Assembly: GCF_001598855.1 (NCBI RefSeq)
Contig: NZ_BCZS01000015.1
Coordinates: 1-64,000, forward strand
DNA from: Pluralibacter gergoviae ATCC 33028 = NBRC 105706
GTDB lineage: Bacteria > Pseudomonadota > Gammaproteobacteria > Enterobacterales > Enterobacteriaceae
Direction: 5' to 3'
Length of the DNA stretch: 64,000 nucleotides
The position numbers and the translations under genes are program-made. Positions within the stretch are counted from its first letter, which is position 1; each line of letters opens with the position of its first letter. Below the pieces are notes generated by a model. The model ran no database searches. It was not told the origin of the DNA and saw only the letters and a list, made by a program, of their open reading frames with translations. Below, one piece after another: positions 8,467 through 18,604 of the stretch.

Positions 8467-8616
8467 ATTTACCGCTACAGCCCACCGGCCTGATGTTCTA
8501 ACGTCAGGCTGTCCGACAACTTCCATACAAGTCATCAATGTCGGGCAATAAAAACAGGTTTGGTGTAACAACTTTCGAACATCCCCTGTCCCTGTAGCCG
8601 ACTCACGGAGAACGCG

Positions 8617-9921
8617 ATGAGCCAGAATATCAATAATGAGATAGCCGTCAGCAAAACCCGGCGGGTGGTGAAAAACCTCCGCTGGTGGATGCTGGTGCTG
8701 TTCCTGCTGGGTGTTACCGTCAACTACATCACCCGCAACTCGCTGGGCATTCTTGCCCCCGAGCTGAAAACCGAGCTGGGCATTACCACCGAGCAGTACT
8801 CGTGGATTGTCGGCGCCTTTCAGCTCGCCTATACCCTTTTTCAGCCGATCTGCGGCTGGCTGATCGACGTGATTGGCCTCAAGCTCGGCTTCGCCATCTG
8901 CGCGGTCCTGTGGGCCGCTGCCTGTATCGCCCACGCGGGCGCCGGTAACTGGCTGCACATGGCCCTGCTGCGCTTCGGCATGGGCGCATCGGAAGCGGCG
9001 GCCACGCCCGCCAACGCCAAAACCATCGGCGAGTGGTTTCCCAAGTCCGAGCGCCCGATTGCCGCCGGCTGGGCGGGCGTCGGCTTCTCCATCGGTGCGA
9101 TGCTGGCGCCGCCGATTATCTACTTCGCCCACGCCTCCTTCGGCTGGCAGGGCGCGTTTATGTTTACCGGCCTCCTGGCGCTGGTGTGGGTGGCGCTGTG
9201 GTGGGCCTTCTACCACAGCCCCAACAAACACCCGAACCTGAGCAAAGAGGAGCTGGCGTTTATCCAGCAGGATAACGAGGCTGCGCCGGTTAAGCTGCCC
9301 TTCTTTACCGCCCTGCGCGCCATCGGCAAGAACAAGCGTTTCTACGGCATCGCCATTCCGGCCTTTATGGCCGAGCCCGCCTGGGCGGTGATGAGCTTCT
9401 GGGTGCCGCTGTATCTGGCGAAAGCCTACGGCATGGATCTCAAGCAGATCGCCCTCTTCGCCTGGCTGCCGTTTCTCGCCGCCGACCTCGGCAGCGTCGC
9501 CAGCGGCTATCTGACCAGACTCTACGTGCGCGTTTTCGGCTGTACCCGGGTGAACTCGATTGTCGCCTCGTCCATCACCGGCGCGTTTCTGATGATCTCC
9601 CTCGCGGTGATGGCCTTTACCAGTAATCCCTACGTGGCGATTGCGCTGATCTCCGTCGGCGGCTTCGGGCACCAGATTATCTCCTGCATGCTGAGCGCGC
9701 TGGTGGTGGAGTCCTTTGATAAGGGCCAGATGGCCACCGTCAACGGCATGCGCGGCTCGGCGGCGTGGATCGCCAGCTTTCTGTTCTCGCTGATTATCGG
9801 CGTCACCGCCGACACCATCGGCTTCAACCCGCTGTTTATTGCCATGGGTTTCTTTGACCTGATTGGCGCTCTTTTCCTGGTGGCATTTATTGCTGAACGC
9901 CGCGCCGCTACGCGCGCCTGA
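8617..9921 (+). CDS. MFS transporter, anion:cation symporter type
   Basis: This is a 434-residue inner-membrane permease with about twelve hydrophobic segments, of the ACS family that includes the hexuronate and glucarate transporters. The N-terminal WWMLVLFLLGVTVNYITRNS and GWLIDVIGLKLGF segments are typical. It lies 17 bp upstream of a GH31 glycosidase gene and opposite a LacI-type repressor, so it likely imports the glycoside or sugar processed by that enzyme. It is not an ortholog of the MelB-like YicJ that accompanies E. coli GH31 YicI. Substrate unknown. Confidence 0.85.
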   Translation: MSQNINNEIAVSKTRRVVKNLRWWMLVLFLLGVTVNYITRNSLGILAPELKTELGITTEQYSWIVGAFQLAYTLFQPICGWLIDVIGLKLGFAICAVLWAAACIAHAGAGNWLHMALLRFGMGASEAAATPANAKTIGEWFPKSERPIAAGWAGVGFSIGAMLAPPIIYFAHASFGWQGAFMFTGLLALVWVALWWAFYHSPNKHPNLSKEELAFIQQDNEAAPVKLPFFTALRAIGKNKRFYGIAIPAFMAEPAWAVMSFWVPLYLAKAYGMDLKQIALFAWLPFLAADLGSVASGYLTRLYVRVFGCTRVNSIVASSITGAFLMISLAVMAFTSNPYVAIALISVGGFGHQIISCMLSALVVESFDKGQMATVNGMRGSAAWIASFLFSLIIGVTADTIGFNPLFIAMGFFDLIGALFLVAFIAERRAATRA

Positions 9922-9938
9922 GAGTGGATGTATAAATA

Positions 9939-12305
9939 ATGAAGACCTTAAAACACTGGACCCTTGAGAAACACGCCGCCCATCACGCCGAGCTGAAGGT
10001 CGACGGTCGGCACACTCTGTGCCTGTACGTGCTGGAAGAGAACCTGTTCCGCGTACTGCTCAAGCGTAACGGCGAACTGGCGCTGGACCGCACCTGGAGC
10101 ATTGCGCCCGGGCAGGACGTGCCGTGGGAGGGCCGCCCGCGCGAGGATCTCAGCGGCTTCAGCCTGCCCGCCTGGACCCTGACGCAGCAGGACGACAGCC
10201 TGACGATCGCCACCGAACAGCTTAAGCTCACCGTCCACCAGCCGCTGTGGCTGGAGTGGCACTACAAAAACGACGCGGGCGAGTGGCAGTATCTCACCGC
10301 GGACCGCCCCACCAGCGCCTATCTGGTCAACGCCCACGGCGACGGCGTGGCCCACTACCTTAAGCGCCAGAAGGACGAGCGCGTCTACGGCCTCGGCGAG
10401 AAGGCGGGCGATCTGCAGCGCACCGGCAGGCGCTACGAGATGCGCAATCTCGATGCGATGGGCTACAACGCGGCGAGCACCGATCCGCTGTATAAGCACA
10501 TTCCGTTCACCATTACCCGCCGGGACGACGTCAGCCTGGGGCTGTTTTACGACAACCTCAGCAGCTGCTGGCTGGATCTGGGCAACGAGCTGGATAACTA
10601 CCACACCGCCTACCGCCGCTGGCAGGCGGAAGCGGGCGATATCGACTACTACCTGTTTACCGGACGCCGGGTGCTGGACGTCACCAAAGCCTTCGTGCGC
10701 CTGACCGGTAAAACCCTGTTCGGGCCGAAATGGAGCCTCGGCTACAGCGGCTCGACCATGCACTACACCGACGCGCCGGACGCCCAGAATCAGCTGATGA
10801 ACTTTATCCGCCTGTGCGACGAGCACGCTATCCCGTGCGACTCTTTTCAGCTGTCATCGGGCTATACCTCGATTAACGGCAAGCGCTACGTCTTTAACTG
10901 GAACTACGACAAGGTGCCGCAGCCGAAGGCGATGAGCCAGGCGTTCCACGACGCGGGCCTGCGGCTTGCGGCCAACATCAAGCCGTGCCTGCTGCAGGAT
11001 CATCCGCGCTACGGCGAGGTGGCGGAACGCGGTCTGTTCATTCAGGATTCAGAGGCCAACGCGCCGGAGCGCTCGGTGTTCTGGGACGATGAAGGTTCGC
11101 ACCTGGACTTCACCCATCCTGAAACCGTTGCCTGGTGGCAGGAGGGCGTTACCACCCAGCTGCTGGAGATGGGCATTGATTCAACGTGGAACGATAACAA
11201 CGAATATGAAGTCTGGGACGGCGAGGCGCGCTGCCACGGCTTCGGTCAGGAGATAGCGATCAAGCATATCCGCCCGGTGATGCCGCTGCTGATGATGCGC
11301 GCCTCGATGGAGGCGCAGCAGAAATTTGCCCCGGAGAAGCGCCCGTACCTGATCTCCCGCTCCGGCTGTGCGGGGATGCAGCGCTACGTCCAGACCTGGA
11401 GCGGCGATAACCGCACCAGCTGGGAGACCCTGCGCTACAACACCCGCATGGGCGTAGGCATGAGCCTCTCCGGCCTATTCAACGTCGGCCACGATGTCGG
11501 CGGCTTCTCCGGCGACAAGCCGGACGCGGAGCTGTTCGTGCGCTGGGTGCAGAACGGCGTAATGCACCCGCGCTTTACCATTCATTCGTGGAACGATGAC
11601 CATACCGTCAACGAGCCGTGGATGTACCCGGCCATTACGCCGTGCGTTCGCGCCGCGATTGAGCTGCGCTACCGCCTGCTGCCCTATCTTTATACCCTGC
11701 TGTGGCAGGCCCACGCCGACGACGAGCCGATGCTGCGCCCGACCTTCCTCGACCACGAGCACGATGCGCAGACCTTCGAGGAGACCGATGATTTCCTGCT
11801 GGGCCACGATCTGCTGGTGGCAAGCGTGGTTGAGCCGGGCCAGCGCCGCCGCCCGGTGTGGCTGCCCGCCAACGAAAGCGGCTGGTACGACTTCTACACC
11901 GGAGAGTGGTTCTCTGGCGGCCAGTGGATAACCGTTGACGCCCCGCTGGAGAAACTGCCGCTGCTGGTGCGCGCCGGGGCCGCCCTGCCGCTGAGCGACC
12001 GCATCAGGCACGTGAAGCCGTCGGAGGATACCTTCCGCGAGCTGAAGCTGTTCCCGCGCAGGGGCGCGGGCTGCGACAGCGGAATGCTGTTTGAAGACGA
12101 CGGCGAAAGCTGGGGCTACAAAAACGGCGACGCGCTGTGGCTGACGTGGGAGATGGTCTGCGACGCCAGCACCGTCAATCTGCAGGTCAGTACGCGCGGC
12201 GACTGGCGTCCGGCGTGGAAGGCGCTGAAGGTAACCCTGCCCGCCGGCGAGCGGCGCAGGCTGCTGATTAACGGCGTGGAGGCCGATACCTGGAAAATAG
12301 GTTAA
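9939..12305 (+). CDS. Glycoside hydrolase family 31 protein (alpha-glucosidase type)
   Basis: This 788-residue protein has the GH31 layout: N-terminal beta-sandwich, (beta/alpha)8 barrel and C-terminal beta domains. The catalytic nucleophile is predicted as D419 in DSTWNDNNEYEVWD, the family WxDxNE motif, followed by the SRSGCAGMQRYVQTWSGDN segment near the acid/base. No signal peptide is seen, so it should act in the cytoplasm on an imported oligosaccharide or glycoside. It is the second gene of the MFS-GH31 operon. Alpha-glucosidase is the most likely activity; alpha-xylosidase or another alpha-glycosidase is possible. Confidence 0.85.
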   Translation: MKTLKHWTLEKHAAHHAELKVDGRHTLCLYVLEENLFRVLLKRNGELALDRTWSIAPGQDVPWEGRPREDLSGFSLPAWTLTQQDDSLTIATEQLKLTVHQPLWLEWHYKNDAGEWQYLTADRPTSAYLVNAHGDGVAHYLKRQKDERVYGLGEKAGDLQRTGRRYEMRNLDAMGYNAASTDPLYKHIPFTITRRDDVSLGLFYDNLSSCWLDLGNELDNYHTAYRRWQAEAGDIDYYLFTGRRVLDVTKAFVRLTGKTLFGPKWSLGYSGSTMHYTDAPDAQNQLMNFIRLCDEHAIPCDSFQLSSGYTSINGKRYVFNWNYDKVPQPKAMSQAFHDAGLRLAANIKPCLLQDHPRYGEVAERGLFIQDSEANAPERSVFWDDEGSHLDFTHPETVAWWQEGVTTQLLEMGIDSTWNDNNEYEVWDGEARCHGFGQEIAIKHIRPVMPLLMMRASMEAQQKFAPEKRPYLISRSGCAGMQRYVQTWSGDNRTSWETLRYNTRMGVGMSLSGLFNVGHDVGGFSGDKPDAELFVRWVQNGVMHPRFTIHSWNDDHTVNEPWMYPAITPCVRAAIELRYRLLPYLYTLLWQAHADDEPMLRPTFLDHEHDAQTFEETDDFLLGHDLLVASVVEPGQRRRPVWLPANESGWYDFYTGEWFSGGQWITVDAPLEKLPLLVRAGAALPLSDRIRHVKPSEDTFRELKLFPRRGAGCDSGMLFEDDGESWGYKNGDALWLTWEMVCDASTVNLQVSTRGDWRPAWKALKVTLPAGERRRLLINGVEADTWKIG

Positions 12306-12314
12306 TCCCGCCCG

Positions 12315-12344
12315 GAGCGCCTGCCAGACGGCAGGCGCTCTTTT
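12315..12344 (+). terminator. Terminator between the GH31 gene and cobT
   Basis: GAGCGCCTGCC (12315-12325) and GGCAGGCGCTC (12330-12340) form a perfect 11-bp stem with an AGAC loop followed by TTTT. It lies between convergent genes, just past the GH31 stop. Confidence 0.85.
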
Positions 12345-12348
12345 CAGA

Positions 12349-13398
12349 TCAGGCCGGAAGATCGATCCCGCTGTGCGAAAGCATCCCCATCTGGCTGTAC
12401 ATTGCGCACGCCGCATCGATGACCGACATGGCCAGCGCCGCACCGCTCCCCTCGCCGAGACGCATTTCAAGATACAGAAACGGCGCCATGCCGAGCGCAT
12501 CCAGCGCAAGCTTAGCGCCCCGCTCCGCCGAGAAGTGAGAAGGGATACAGTAGGATTTGACGCCCGGCGCTATCTGGCACGCGGCAAGCGCGGCGGCATA
12601 GGAGAGAAAGCCGTCCAGCACTACGGGCAGGCCGCAGGCGGCAGCCCCCAGTATCACCCCGGTCATGCCGGTAAGATCGAATCCTCCCACTTTCGCCAGC
12701 ACGTCCACACCGTCCCCGGCATCGGGCTGGTTAACCTCGATGACTTGGCGTACGACGGATTCTTTGTGGCGCAGCTGCTGCAACGGCAGGTTCGCACCGG
12801 GGCCGACAACGTCGCGGGGGTCGCTGCCGGTCAGCACGCTAATGATGGCCGAGGCCGGGGTAGTGTTGGCAATCCCCAGCTCGCCCACCCCAAACACGGC
12901 GATCCCCTGCGCAGCGCGCTCCCGGACCAGAGAGGCACTTTTGAGCAGCAGTTGCTCAGCCTCCCCGCGTGACATCGCTGGCCCGCGGGCAATGTTGCCG
13001 CAGCCGCGGGCAATCTTCAGGCTCAGCATACCGGGGATAGGATCGCAGTCGATACCTATATCCACGGGCAGCACCGACGTTCCGCTGCTGCGGGCAAGAA
13101 CGCAAACCCCTGTTACCCCTTGCTGCATATTCAGCGCCTGCAGCCGGGTAACCTCACGGGGAGAAATTGCCACGCCTTCAGCATAAACCCCGTGATCGGC
13201 GCACATGACGATAATCTCTTTACGCAGGCCGTCGAGCTCAGCGATCCCCGGCATTCCGGCTATCTGTATCGCCAGCTCCTCAAGCCGTCCCAGACTGCGG
13301 GTCGGCTTCACCAGTCCATCAATATGGCGCGCGGCCTGCTGCATTTTTTGCGCGTCAAGCGGCGCGATGGCCGCCGTCAGCTGTTGTAGTGTCCACAT
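12349..13398 (-). CDS. cobT: Nicotinate-nucleotide:dimethylbenzimidazole phosphoribosyltransferase
   Basis: CobT makes alpha-ribazole 5'-phosphate from nicotinate mononucleotide and 5,6-dimethylbenzimidazole, activating the lower ligand of cobalamin. The 349-residue product aligns with Salmonella CobT throughout, including VMCADHGV, the [14 protein letters not shown] segment and the C-terminal [12 protein letters not shown] motif bearing the catalytic glutamate. The start was set at ATG 13396-13398, giving an N terminus MWTLQQL as in the family; a longer frame opens 27 codons upstream inside cobC. It is the last gene of the cbi/cob operon, 10 bp after cobC. Confidence 0.95.
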   Translation of the reverse strand: MWTLQQLTAAIAPLDAQKMQQAARHIDGLVKPTRSLGRLEELAIQIAGMPGIAELDGLRKEIIVMCADHGVYAEGVAISPREVTRLQALNMQQGVTGVCVLARSSGTSVLPVDIGIDCDPIPGMLSLKIARGCGNIARGPAMSRGEAEQLLLKSASLVRERAAQGIAVFGVGELGIANTTPASAIISVLTGSDPRDVVGPGANLPLQQLRHKESVVRQVIEVNQPDAGDGVDVLAKVGGFDLTGMTGVILGAAACGLPVVLDGFLSYAAALAACQIAPGVKSYCIPSHFSAERGAKLALDALGMAPFLYLEMRLGEGSGAALAMSVIDAACAMYSQMGMLSHSGIDLPA

Positions 13399-13408
13399 CT
13401 GCTTTCTC

Positions 13409-14017
13409 TCATTTATCTTGTTGCCAGGGGGCGCTGCTGTTAAAGCGGCGCAGCACCCAGTACCCGGCGCGGTTTTCAACGACCGAATAGCCTTCCTGAC
13501 TGAACGGAAAGCGCCACATCGATTCGGGGGGCATCTCCAGCCAGCTGGCCAGGAGCAGGCTCAGAACGCCCTGATGGGCGACCACCAGCCTGTCCACGCC
13601 CGCAGGCCGGTCCCCTATTTCATCGGCAACCCGGCGCACTCGCGCCAGGAACGCCGCAAAGGACTCACCGCCGGGCGGGGTCGCCGTCTGCCAGTTCTCC
13701 GTCCACGCCTGCCAGGCCTGCGGATACGCGGCGGCGATATCCCGATAGTGGCGCATCTCCCACTCGCCAAAATCCAGCTCATTGAGCCGGGGATCGACGC
13801 CAATCACCTGCGTTTCCCCGACGATAATTCGGGCCGTGTCCTGCGCCCGCCGCAGGCCGCTGGCAATCACCTCCGCGAAGGGATGAGCCGATAGCCACCC
13901 GGCCACCCGTCTGCTCTGAACCTCGCCCTGCGGGGTGAGAGGCAGATCGGTGCTGCCGTAGAACACGCCGCTGGCATTGGCCTGCGTTTCACCGTGCCGA
14001 ACCAGAAACAGGCGCAT
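13409..14017 (-). CDS. cobC: Alpha-ribazole phosphatase
   Basis: CobC removes the 5'-phosphate from alpha-ribazole phosphate or adenosylcobalamin phosphate, the last step of nucleotide-loop assembly. The 202-residue protein is a histidine phosphatase with the RHG motif at R7-H8-G9 ([10 protein letters not shown]), H8 being the phospho-acceptor. Its start overlaps the cobS stop (TGATG). In Salmonella cobC lies away from the cob operon, whereas here it is embedded between cobS and cobT. Confidence 0.92.
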   Translation of the reverse strand: MRLFLVRHGETQANASGVFYGSTDLPLTPQGEVQSRRVAGWLSAHPFAEVIASGLRRAQDTARIIVGETQVIGVDPRLNELDFGEWEMRHYRDIAAAYPQAWQAWTENWQTATPPGGESFAAFLARVRRVADEIGDRPAGVDRLVVAHQGVLSLLLASWLEMPPESMWRFPFSQEGYSVVENRAGYWVLRRFNSSAPWQQDK

Positions 14018-14775
14018 CAGAACCAGACCAGCGCCAGAAGAAAGACCAGTTCGCCCATCTCTTCCGTGGCGCCGAGGGTATCGCCGGTCAGCCCCTTCAG
14101 GCGACGGCTTAAAAAGCGCTTGATGGCGTACATGGCGCAGAGGCTGACGCCCGCCGCCAGCAGGCCGCGAGCGCCCGTCAACCCGATCACCAGCCCGGCG
14201 GTAATAAGCAGCGTCACCAGCACGTCTCGGCCTGCGACGTGGCCGATATAGACATTGCCCATCCCGGTCCCGTCCCGGGCGTAGCGCTCCCGGTACATTG
14301 CCATCACTATGCCCGCGCGGCCGACGATGGGCCCGCAGACGAGCAGGGCAAACAGTGCGGGAGCCGCAGGAGCTGCAAGCGATACCACGGCAAGAATTTT
14401 AAAGGTGATGCAGAACACCAGCGCCAGCCCGCCGTAGGTGCCGAGCCGGCTGTCGCGCATGATCTCCAGCATCCGCTCCCGGGTGCGGGCGGAGAAAACC
14501 CCGTCGCAGGTGTCCGCCAGGCCGTCGAGGTGAAAACCGCCGGTCAGCAGCGCAAGGGCGAAAACGTAGACGGCAGCGGCAAGCGGGGCTCCGCCCCCGG
14601 TCTGGCTGACCGCCAGCCAGCACAGCCCTGCCCCCGCCCCGATGACAGCCCCCACCACAGGAAACCAGACCACGCCCCGGCTGTAGTCTTTGAACTCAAC
14701 CCCGCGGCTCCACGCCTCCGGCACCGGAATGCGGGTAATAAACTGCATCGTCGCCCACAGCATTTTCAGCGTCAT
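14017..14775 (-). CDS. cobS: Adenosylcobinamide-GDP ribazoletransferase (cobalamin 5'-phosphate synthase)
   Basis: CobS is an inner-membrane enzyme that joins adenosylcobinamide-GDP to alpha-ribazole (phosphate). The 252-residue protein has several hydrophobic segments and the family signature LTGGFHLDGLADTCDG, whose acidic residues bind the metal. The start at 14775 was chosen because it gives the family N terminus [19 protein letters not shown] and an ATGA overlap with the cobU stop; a longer frame opens 12 codons earlier. Confidence 0.93.
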   Translation of the reverse strand: MTLKMLWATMQFITRIPVPEAWSRGVEFKDYSRGVVWFPVVGAVIGAGAGLCWLAVSQTGGGAPLAAAVYVFALALLTGGFHLDGLADTCDGVFSARTRERMLEIMRDSRLGTYGGLALVFCITFKILAVVSLAAPAAPALFALLVCGPIVGRAGIVMAMYRERYARDGTGMGNVYIGHVAGRDVLVTLLITAGLVIGLTGARGLLAAGVSLCAMYAIKRFLSRRLKGLTGDTLGATEEMGELVFLLALVWF

Positions 14776-15317
14776 TTGATTTTGACTCCAATTCCCGATA
14801 CCACCATCCACACTTCATCCGCCGCCCGGGCCAGCGCCTGGTTGGCGCGCCCGGCAATGTCCACAAAGTGGCGCGCGAGGCGATTCTCCGGCGTGATGCT
14901 CATGCCCAGCTCGTTGGTGACGATGTACACCGGCTGCGGTGTACATCGGCAGGCGTCGATCAGGTCATCCACCTGCGCCTGCAGCTGCCGTTCGGCGACA
15001 GCGAAGTCGAGGAGGTCCGGACTGGCTCCGCCGCTGATGTCATACAGCAGGTTTGCCAGCAGGGTGGTGACGCACTCCAGCATCACCCCCTCGCCGGGCT
15101 GAAGCCGGTGGCGAATCACCTCTCCGAGATCCCGGTATCCCTCCCAGGTGCGCCAGTGGGCCGGACGCTGCGCCCGGTGTTGGCTGACGCGCTGCGCCAT
15201 CTCCTCGTCAGTCACCGTCGAGGTCGCAATATAGAGCACACGCTCGCAGGCCGCGGCGGCCAGCTGCTCGGCGTGGCGGCTTTTGCCGCTGCGCGCGCCG
15301 CCGGTAATTAAAATCAT
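14772..15317 (-). CDS. cobU: Adenosylcobinamide kinase / adenosylcobinamide-phosphate guanylyltransferase
   Basis: CobU phosphorylates adenosylcobinamide and then transfers GMP to it. The 181-residue protein starts with the P-loop GGARSGKS (residues 6-13). H47, in the QHRAQRP segment, corresponds to the guanylylated histidine of the Salmonella enzyme. It overlaps the upstream cbiP stop by ATGA and the downstream cobS start in the same way, implying translational coupling. Confidence 0.94.
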   Translation of the reverse strand: MILITGGARSGKSRHAEQLAAAACERVLYIATSTVTDEEMAQRVSQHRAQRPAHWRTWEGYRDLGEVIRHRLQPGEGVMLECVTTLLANLLYDISGGASPDLLDFAVAERQLQAQVDDLIDACRCTPQPVYIVTNELGMSITPENRLARHFVDIAGRANQALARAADEVWMVVSGIGVKIK

Positions 15318-16834
15318 GCCGCAGCCTCCCGGTGATCGCGCATAATCTGGTAGATCCTGGCGATATCAATATGCCTGCGCATCGCGTCGGCCAGAATATC
15401 GAACTGCGCCTCTTTATACGCCGCGTAGTCCACAGCGACATTCAGCGGGCCCAGCCCCTTGCGCTGGCGCAGGCTGTCGACCACCGCGCGGGTGAACGCA
15501 TCGCTGTCAAACAGCCCGTGCAGATAGGTCCCCACCACCAGGCCATCCTCACTCAGGGTGCCGTCGGGGACGAACTCTCCGGCTTTCTCCAGCATTAGCG
15601 CAGGCGCGCCGCCGGGCGCCAGGGTCGTGTCGCCCATGTGGATCTCGTACCCTTTAACCGGAAGATCCGAGGCGGGCGCCAGCCATCCCGGCAGCGCCGC
15701 CATCCTGCCCTCTACGCTGGTGGTGGTCTTGCAGTGCGAAAAGCGGGTGACAATGTCGAGCAGGCCGAGTCCCGGCTGCGTGCCCAGCCCGGATTCAACC
15801 TCATCCACAATGGTTTCGCCCAGCATCTGATACCCGCCGCAAATGCCCATTACCGGCACGCCGTCGCGGTTTGCCCGGACAGCGGCGTGGGCCATACCGC
15901 TCTCCCGCAGCCAGACCAGATCGCCAAGGGTATTTTTGCTTCCCGGGAGGATAATCAGGTCCGCGCCCGCCAGTTCTTCAGGACGGCGAACGTAGCGCAC
16001 CCGCACGTCCGGCTGGGCCGCGAGGGCGTTGAAGTCGGTGAAGTTGGAGATGTGCGGGATCTGCACCACCGCAATGTCGATATCGCGATCGCCGGTGCGC
16101 AGGTATTTCCCCTGTTGCAGCGCCACCCCGTCCTCATCCTCAAGGTCCACCTCCAGCCAGGGCATGACCCCCAGCACCGGAACGCCGGTCAGCGCCTCTA
16201 TCTGACCGATCCCGGACTCCAGCAGAGCCACATCGCCGCGAAATTTATTGATGATGACGCCCTTCACCCGGGCTCGCTCCTCCTCCTGAAGCAGCGCCAG
16301 CGTGCCGTAGATGGATGCAAACACGCCGCCCCGATCGATGTCCGCCACCAGCAGTACCGGACACTGCGCCATCTCCGCCATCCCCATATTGACGATATCG
16401 CGATCGCGCAGGTTGATTTCCGCCGGACTGCCCGCCCCCTCCAGCACCATCACCTCGTACTCCTGCCTGAGGCTGGCATAGACCTCCAGAATCTGCGCCC
16501 GCAGGCGGGGCTTATAGGCGTGATAGCTCACCGCATCCATGCTGGTGGCAACTTTTCCCATCAGCACCACCTGCGCCTTGCGGTCGCTGGTAGGCTTCAG
16601 CAGCACCGGATTCATGCGCACGTCAGGCGCAATACCTGCGGCCTCCGCCTGAAAAATCTGCGCTCGCCCCATCTCTTTCCCGTCCGGAGTAATGCCGGAG
16701 TTGAGCGCCATATTCTGTGATTTAAACGGGGCGGTGCGCAGCCCGTCCTGCCGGAAAATGCGGCACAGGCCCGCCACCAGCACACTTTTTCCCACGTCCG
16801 ACGCGGTCCCCTGAAGCATAACGGCCAGCGTCAT
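15314..16834 (-). CDS. cbiP: Cobyric acid synthase (glutamine-hydrolysing)
   Basis: CbiP amidates the b, d, e and g carboxylates of adenosylcobyrinic acid a,c-diamide, using glutamine and ATP. The 506-residue protein has an N-terminal dethiobiotin-synthetase-like ATPase domain (P-loop GTASDVGKS) and a C-terminal class I glutamine amidotransferase domain with the nucleophile in [10 protein letters not shown] and the histidine in YLHGLFD. The length is typical. The start overlaps the cbiO stop (ATGA). Confidence 0.95.
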   Translation of the reverse strand: MTLAVMLQGTASDVGKSVLVAGLCRIFRQDGLRTAPFKSQNMALNSGITPDGKEMGRAQIFQAEAAGIAPDVRMNPVLLKPTSDRKAQVVLMGKVATSMDAVSYHAYKPRLRAQILEVYASLRQEYEVMVLEGAGSPAEINLRDRDIVNMGMAEMAQCPVLLVADIDRGGVFASIYGTLALLQEEERARVKGVIINKFRGDVALLESGIGQIEALTGVPVLGVMPWLEVDLEDEDGVALQQGKYLRTGDRDIDIAVVQIPHISNFTDFNALAAQPDVRVRYVRRPEELAGADLIILPGSKNTLGDLVWLRESGMAHAAVRANRDGVPVMGICGGYQMLGETIVDEVESGLGTQPGLGLLDIVTRFSHCKTTTSVEGRMAALPGWLAPASDLPVKGYEIHMGDTTLAPGGAPALMLEKAGEFVPDGTLSEDGLVVGTYLHGLFDSDAFTRAVVDSLRQRKGLGPLNVAVDYAAYKEAQFDILADAMRRHIDIARIYQIMRDHREAAA

Positions 16835-17646
16835 AGCGCCTCCTGAGGCGCCGTCGCGCCCGCCTGGTTAAAAAATTCCTCTTCGGTTTTGCACAGCGGG
16901 AAGCCGCATTCGGTGTGGAGCTTCACCAGCCAGGGTTGGCACAGTCCCGCCTCTTCCATCAGCGTCCGGCGGGCAAAGACCTCTCCCGGCGAGCCCGAGG
17001 CCAGCACCTCCCCCTGACGCAGAACGTATACGGCGTCGCTAACCTCATAGATAAGGTCGATATCGTGGCTGGAGATCACCACGTGATTACCCTGCGCCAC
17101 GATACGCTTAATGATGGCGATCATCTGGCTGCGTCCGGAAGGATCGAGCCCTGCCGTCGGCTCGTCCAGCAACAGATATTTCGCCTTCAGCACCAGCGCC
17201 CCGGCAATGGCGATGCGCTTCTTCTGCCCGTGGCTCAGGCACTGGATCGGCAACGAGCGAAAATGCTGCGCATCTACGAGGGTGAGGGCGTCGTCCACCC
17301 GCCGGGCGATCTCCGCCTCGTCAACGCCGAGGTTGCGCAGGGCAAAAGCGATATCGCTGTCGATATCGGTGTAGAAAATCTGCTGGTCCGGGTCCTGAAA
17401 CACCGTGGCCACCTGCTGGCGCAGCGCGATCAGGCCGCGCTTGCTGTAGTCCAGCGCGCTGCCCTGCCACAGCACCTCTCCGCGCTGGGGGCGAAGCAGA
17501 CCGCTGAGGTTCATAAACAGGGTCGATTTCCCGCAGCCGTTGGCCCCGACAAGGCCGGTGACCGCCTGCGACGAAAAATCCAGCGTCAGCTCTTTGAGGA
17601 TCTGCGTTTCCTGATAGCGAAACCAGAGTTCCCGGGTGGCGAGCAT
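16831..17646 (-). CDS. cbiO: Cobalt ECF transporter ATPase
   Basis: CbiO is the ATPase that powers cobalt import by CbiMNQO at the inner membrane. The 271-residue protein shows Walker [10 protein letters not shown], the ABC signature LSHGQKK, Walker [12 protein letters not shown] and the switch histidine in VVISSHD. It follows cbiQ by 11 bp and overlaps the cbiP start. Placing the importer inside the biosynthetic operon puts metal supply under the same riboswitch. Confidence 0.94.
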   Translation of the reverse strand: MLATRELWFRYQETQILKELTLDFSSQAVTGLVGANGCGKSTLFMNLSGLLRPQRGEVLWQGSALDYSKRGLIALRQQVATVFQDPDQQIFYTDIDSDIAFALRNLGVDEAEIARRVDDALTLVDAQHFRSLPIQCLSHGQKKRIAIAGALVLKAKYLLLDEPTAGLDPSGRSQMIAIIKRIVAQGNHVVISSHDIDLIYEVSDAVYVLRQGEVLASGSPGEVFARRTLMEEAGLCQPWLVKLHTECGFPLCKTEEEFFNQAGATAPQEAL

Positions 17647-17657
17647 AGAGCGAATCC

Positions 17658-18335
17658 TTACAGGTGAAAGTCACCCTGATACAGTTTGATGTCCAGCGCG
17701 CTGTTCATTTGCTGATAGCGCAGCAGCACGCGTGAAAAAAGAAGCCCCACCAGCATGGAGAGAGAGCGGTAGCCCTGAGACAGGCTGCCGTAGCCAAACC
17801 GCAGCGTCTGCGCCCGATGAATAGCGAACGCCTCATCCAGCAGGATAAAAATAAAGCGCCAGGTGAGCAGGATCTGCTCCGTCAGCAGGCGCGGCACTCG
17901 CCCACGCTTGAGCAGAATAATCAGCTGCGGGAACGGCAAATTAAGCACCAGCCAGAAGGTCGATGCCAGCGCCGCCAGGCTGCGCCAGAAGGTGTTATTG
18001 GCGGTGGTAAGCGAGGCGTGGTCTATCCCCAGCCAGTATTGCCCTATCTGAACGCTCACCAGCAGCTCGTGCGGCTGCCGGCTGACGCTGAACAGGATAG
18101 TCAGCACCCCCACCAGCAAAAAGCCGAACGGCAGGGACATCCAGCGGCACCACTGCCAGAGCCCCATACGCAGCAGCCAGCAGGTCAGCGCTGCAATAAG
18201 CGCCAGCTCAGCGCCCTGCCCCAATGGGGGCAGGGTAAAGGCGAGGCCCATCAGCAGTAGCCAGAGCAGAAACTTGCGCTCTGGCGCAACGTGAAGCCAG
18301 CGGCTGCGATAGCTCAGCCTGTCAAGCCCGGTCAT
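17658..18335 (-). CDS. cbiQ: Cobalt ECF transporter T component
   Basis: CbiQ is the membrane scaffold that couples CbiO to the substrate-binding CbiM. The 225-residue protein is strongly hydrophobic and matches Salmonella CbiQ (225 residues) from MTGLDRLSYRSRW to the C-terminal LDIKLYQGDFHL. The coupling-helix motif around RRAQTLRFGYGS is seen as HRAQTLRFGYGS. The start at 18335 was chosen by this match; the frame is open a further 37 codons upstream inside cbiN, which it overlaps by 14 bp. Confidence 0.92.
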   Translation of the reverse strand: MTGLDRLSYRSRWLHVAPERKFLLWLLLMGLAFTLPPLGQGAELALIAALTCWLLRMGLWQWCRWMSLPFGFLLVGVLTILFSVSRQPHELLVSVQIGQYWLGIDHASLTTANNTFWRSLAALASTFWLVLNLPFPQLIILLKRGRVPRLLTEQILLTWRFIFILLDEAFAIHRAQTLRFGYGSLSQGYRSLSMLVGLLFSRVLLRYQQMNSALDIKLYQGDFHL

Positions 18336-18603
18336 CATTACGCTGTTTGCCGCGGGCGTAGCCCAGAATGTAAAAGATGACCGCCGCGCCGAGCGATCCC
18401 TGGAGGGTGAACAGCAGGCTCTCAATTTCGCCGCTTGCCGGCTCATACAGCGGCGTAAACCAGGGCTTGTAGTGCGGATCGACGGCGGTAATCTGCCCTT
18501 CCGCCTGATCGTCGGAGCCGCCGTATTCTCCCCCGTGATTGATGAAAAACGGCAGGATCACCAGCGCAATCACCATGCATAGCAGTATCAGCGTTTTTTT
18601 CAT
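18322..18603 (-). CDS. cbiN: Cobalt transport protein CbiN
   Basis: CbiN is the small accessory membrane subunit of the CbiMNQO cobalt importer. The 93-residue protein has an N-terminal transmembrane segment (about residues 5-20), an extracytoplasmic loop with AEGQI and PLYEPASGEIESLLF, and a second transmembrane helix (about 65-83). It lies directly after cbiM with no gap and overlaps cbiQ. Confidence 0.93.
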   Translation of the reverse strand: MKKTLILLCMVIALVILPFFINHGGEYGGSDDQAEGQITAVDPHYKPWFTPLYEPASGEIESLLFTLQGSLGAAVIFYILGYARGKQRNDDRA

Positions 18604-18604
18604 T

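Noticed and set aside
8449-9672. A 407-codon minus-strand ORF opposite the MFS transporter
   Set aside because: It is antisense to a clear membrane protein, and its product is rich in H, G, Q and R with no domain. It is a reverse-complement artefact of GC-rich codon usage.
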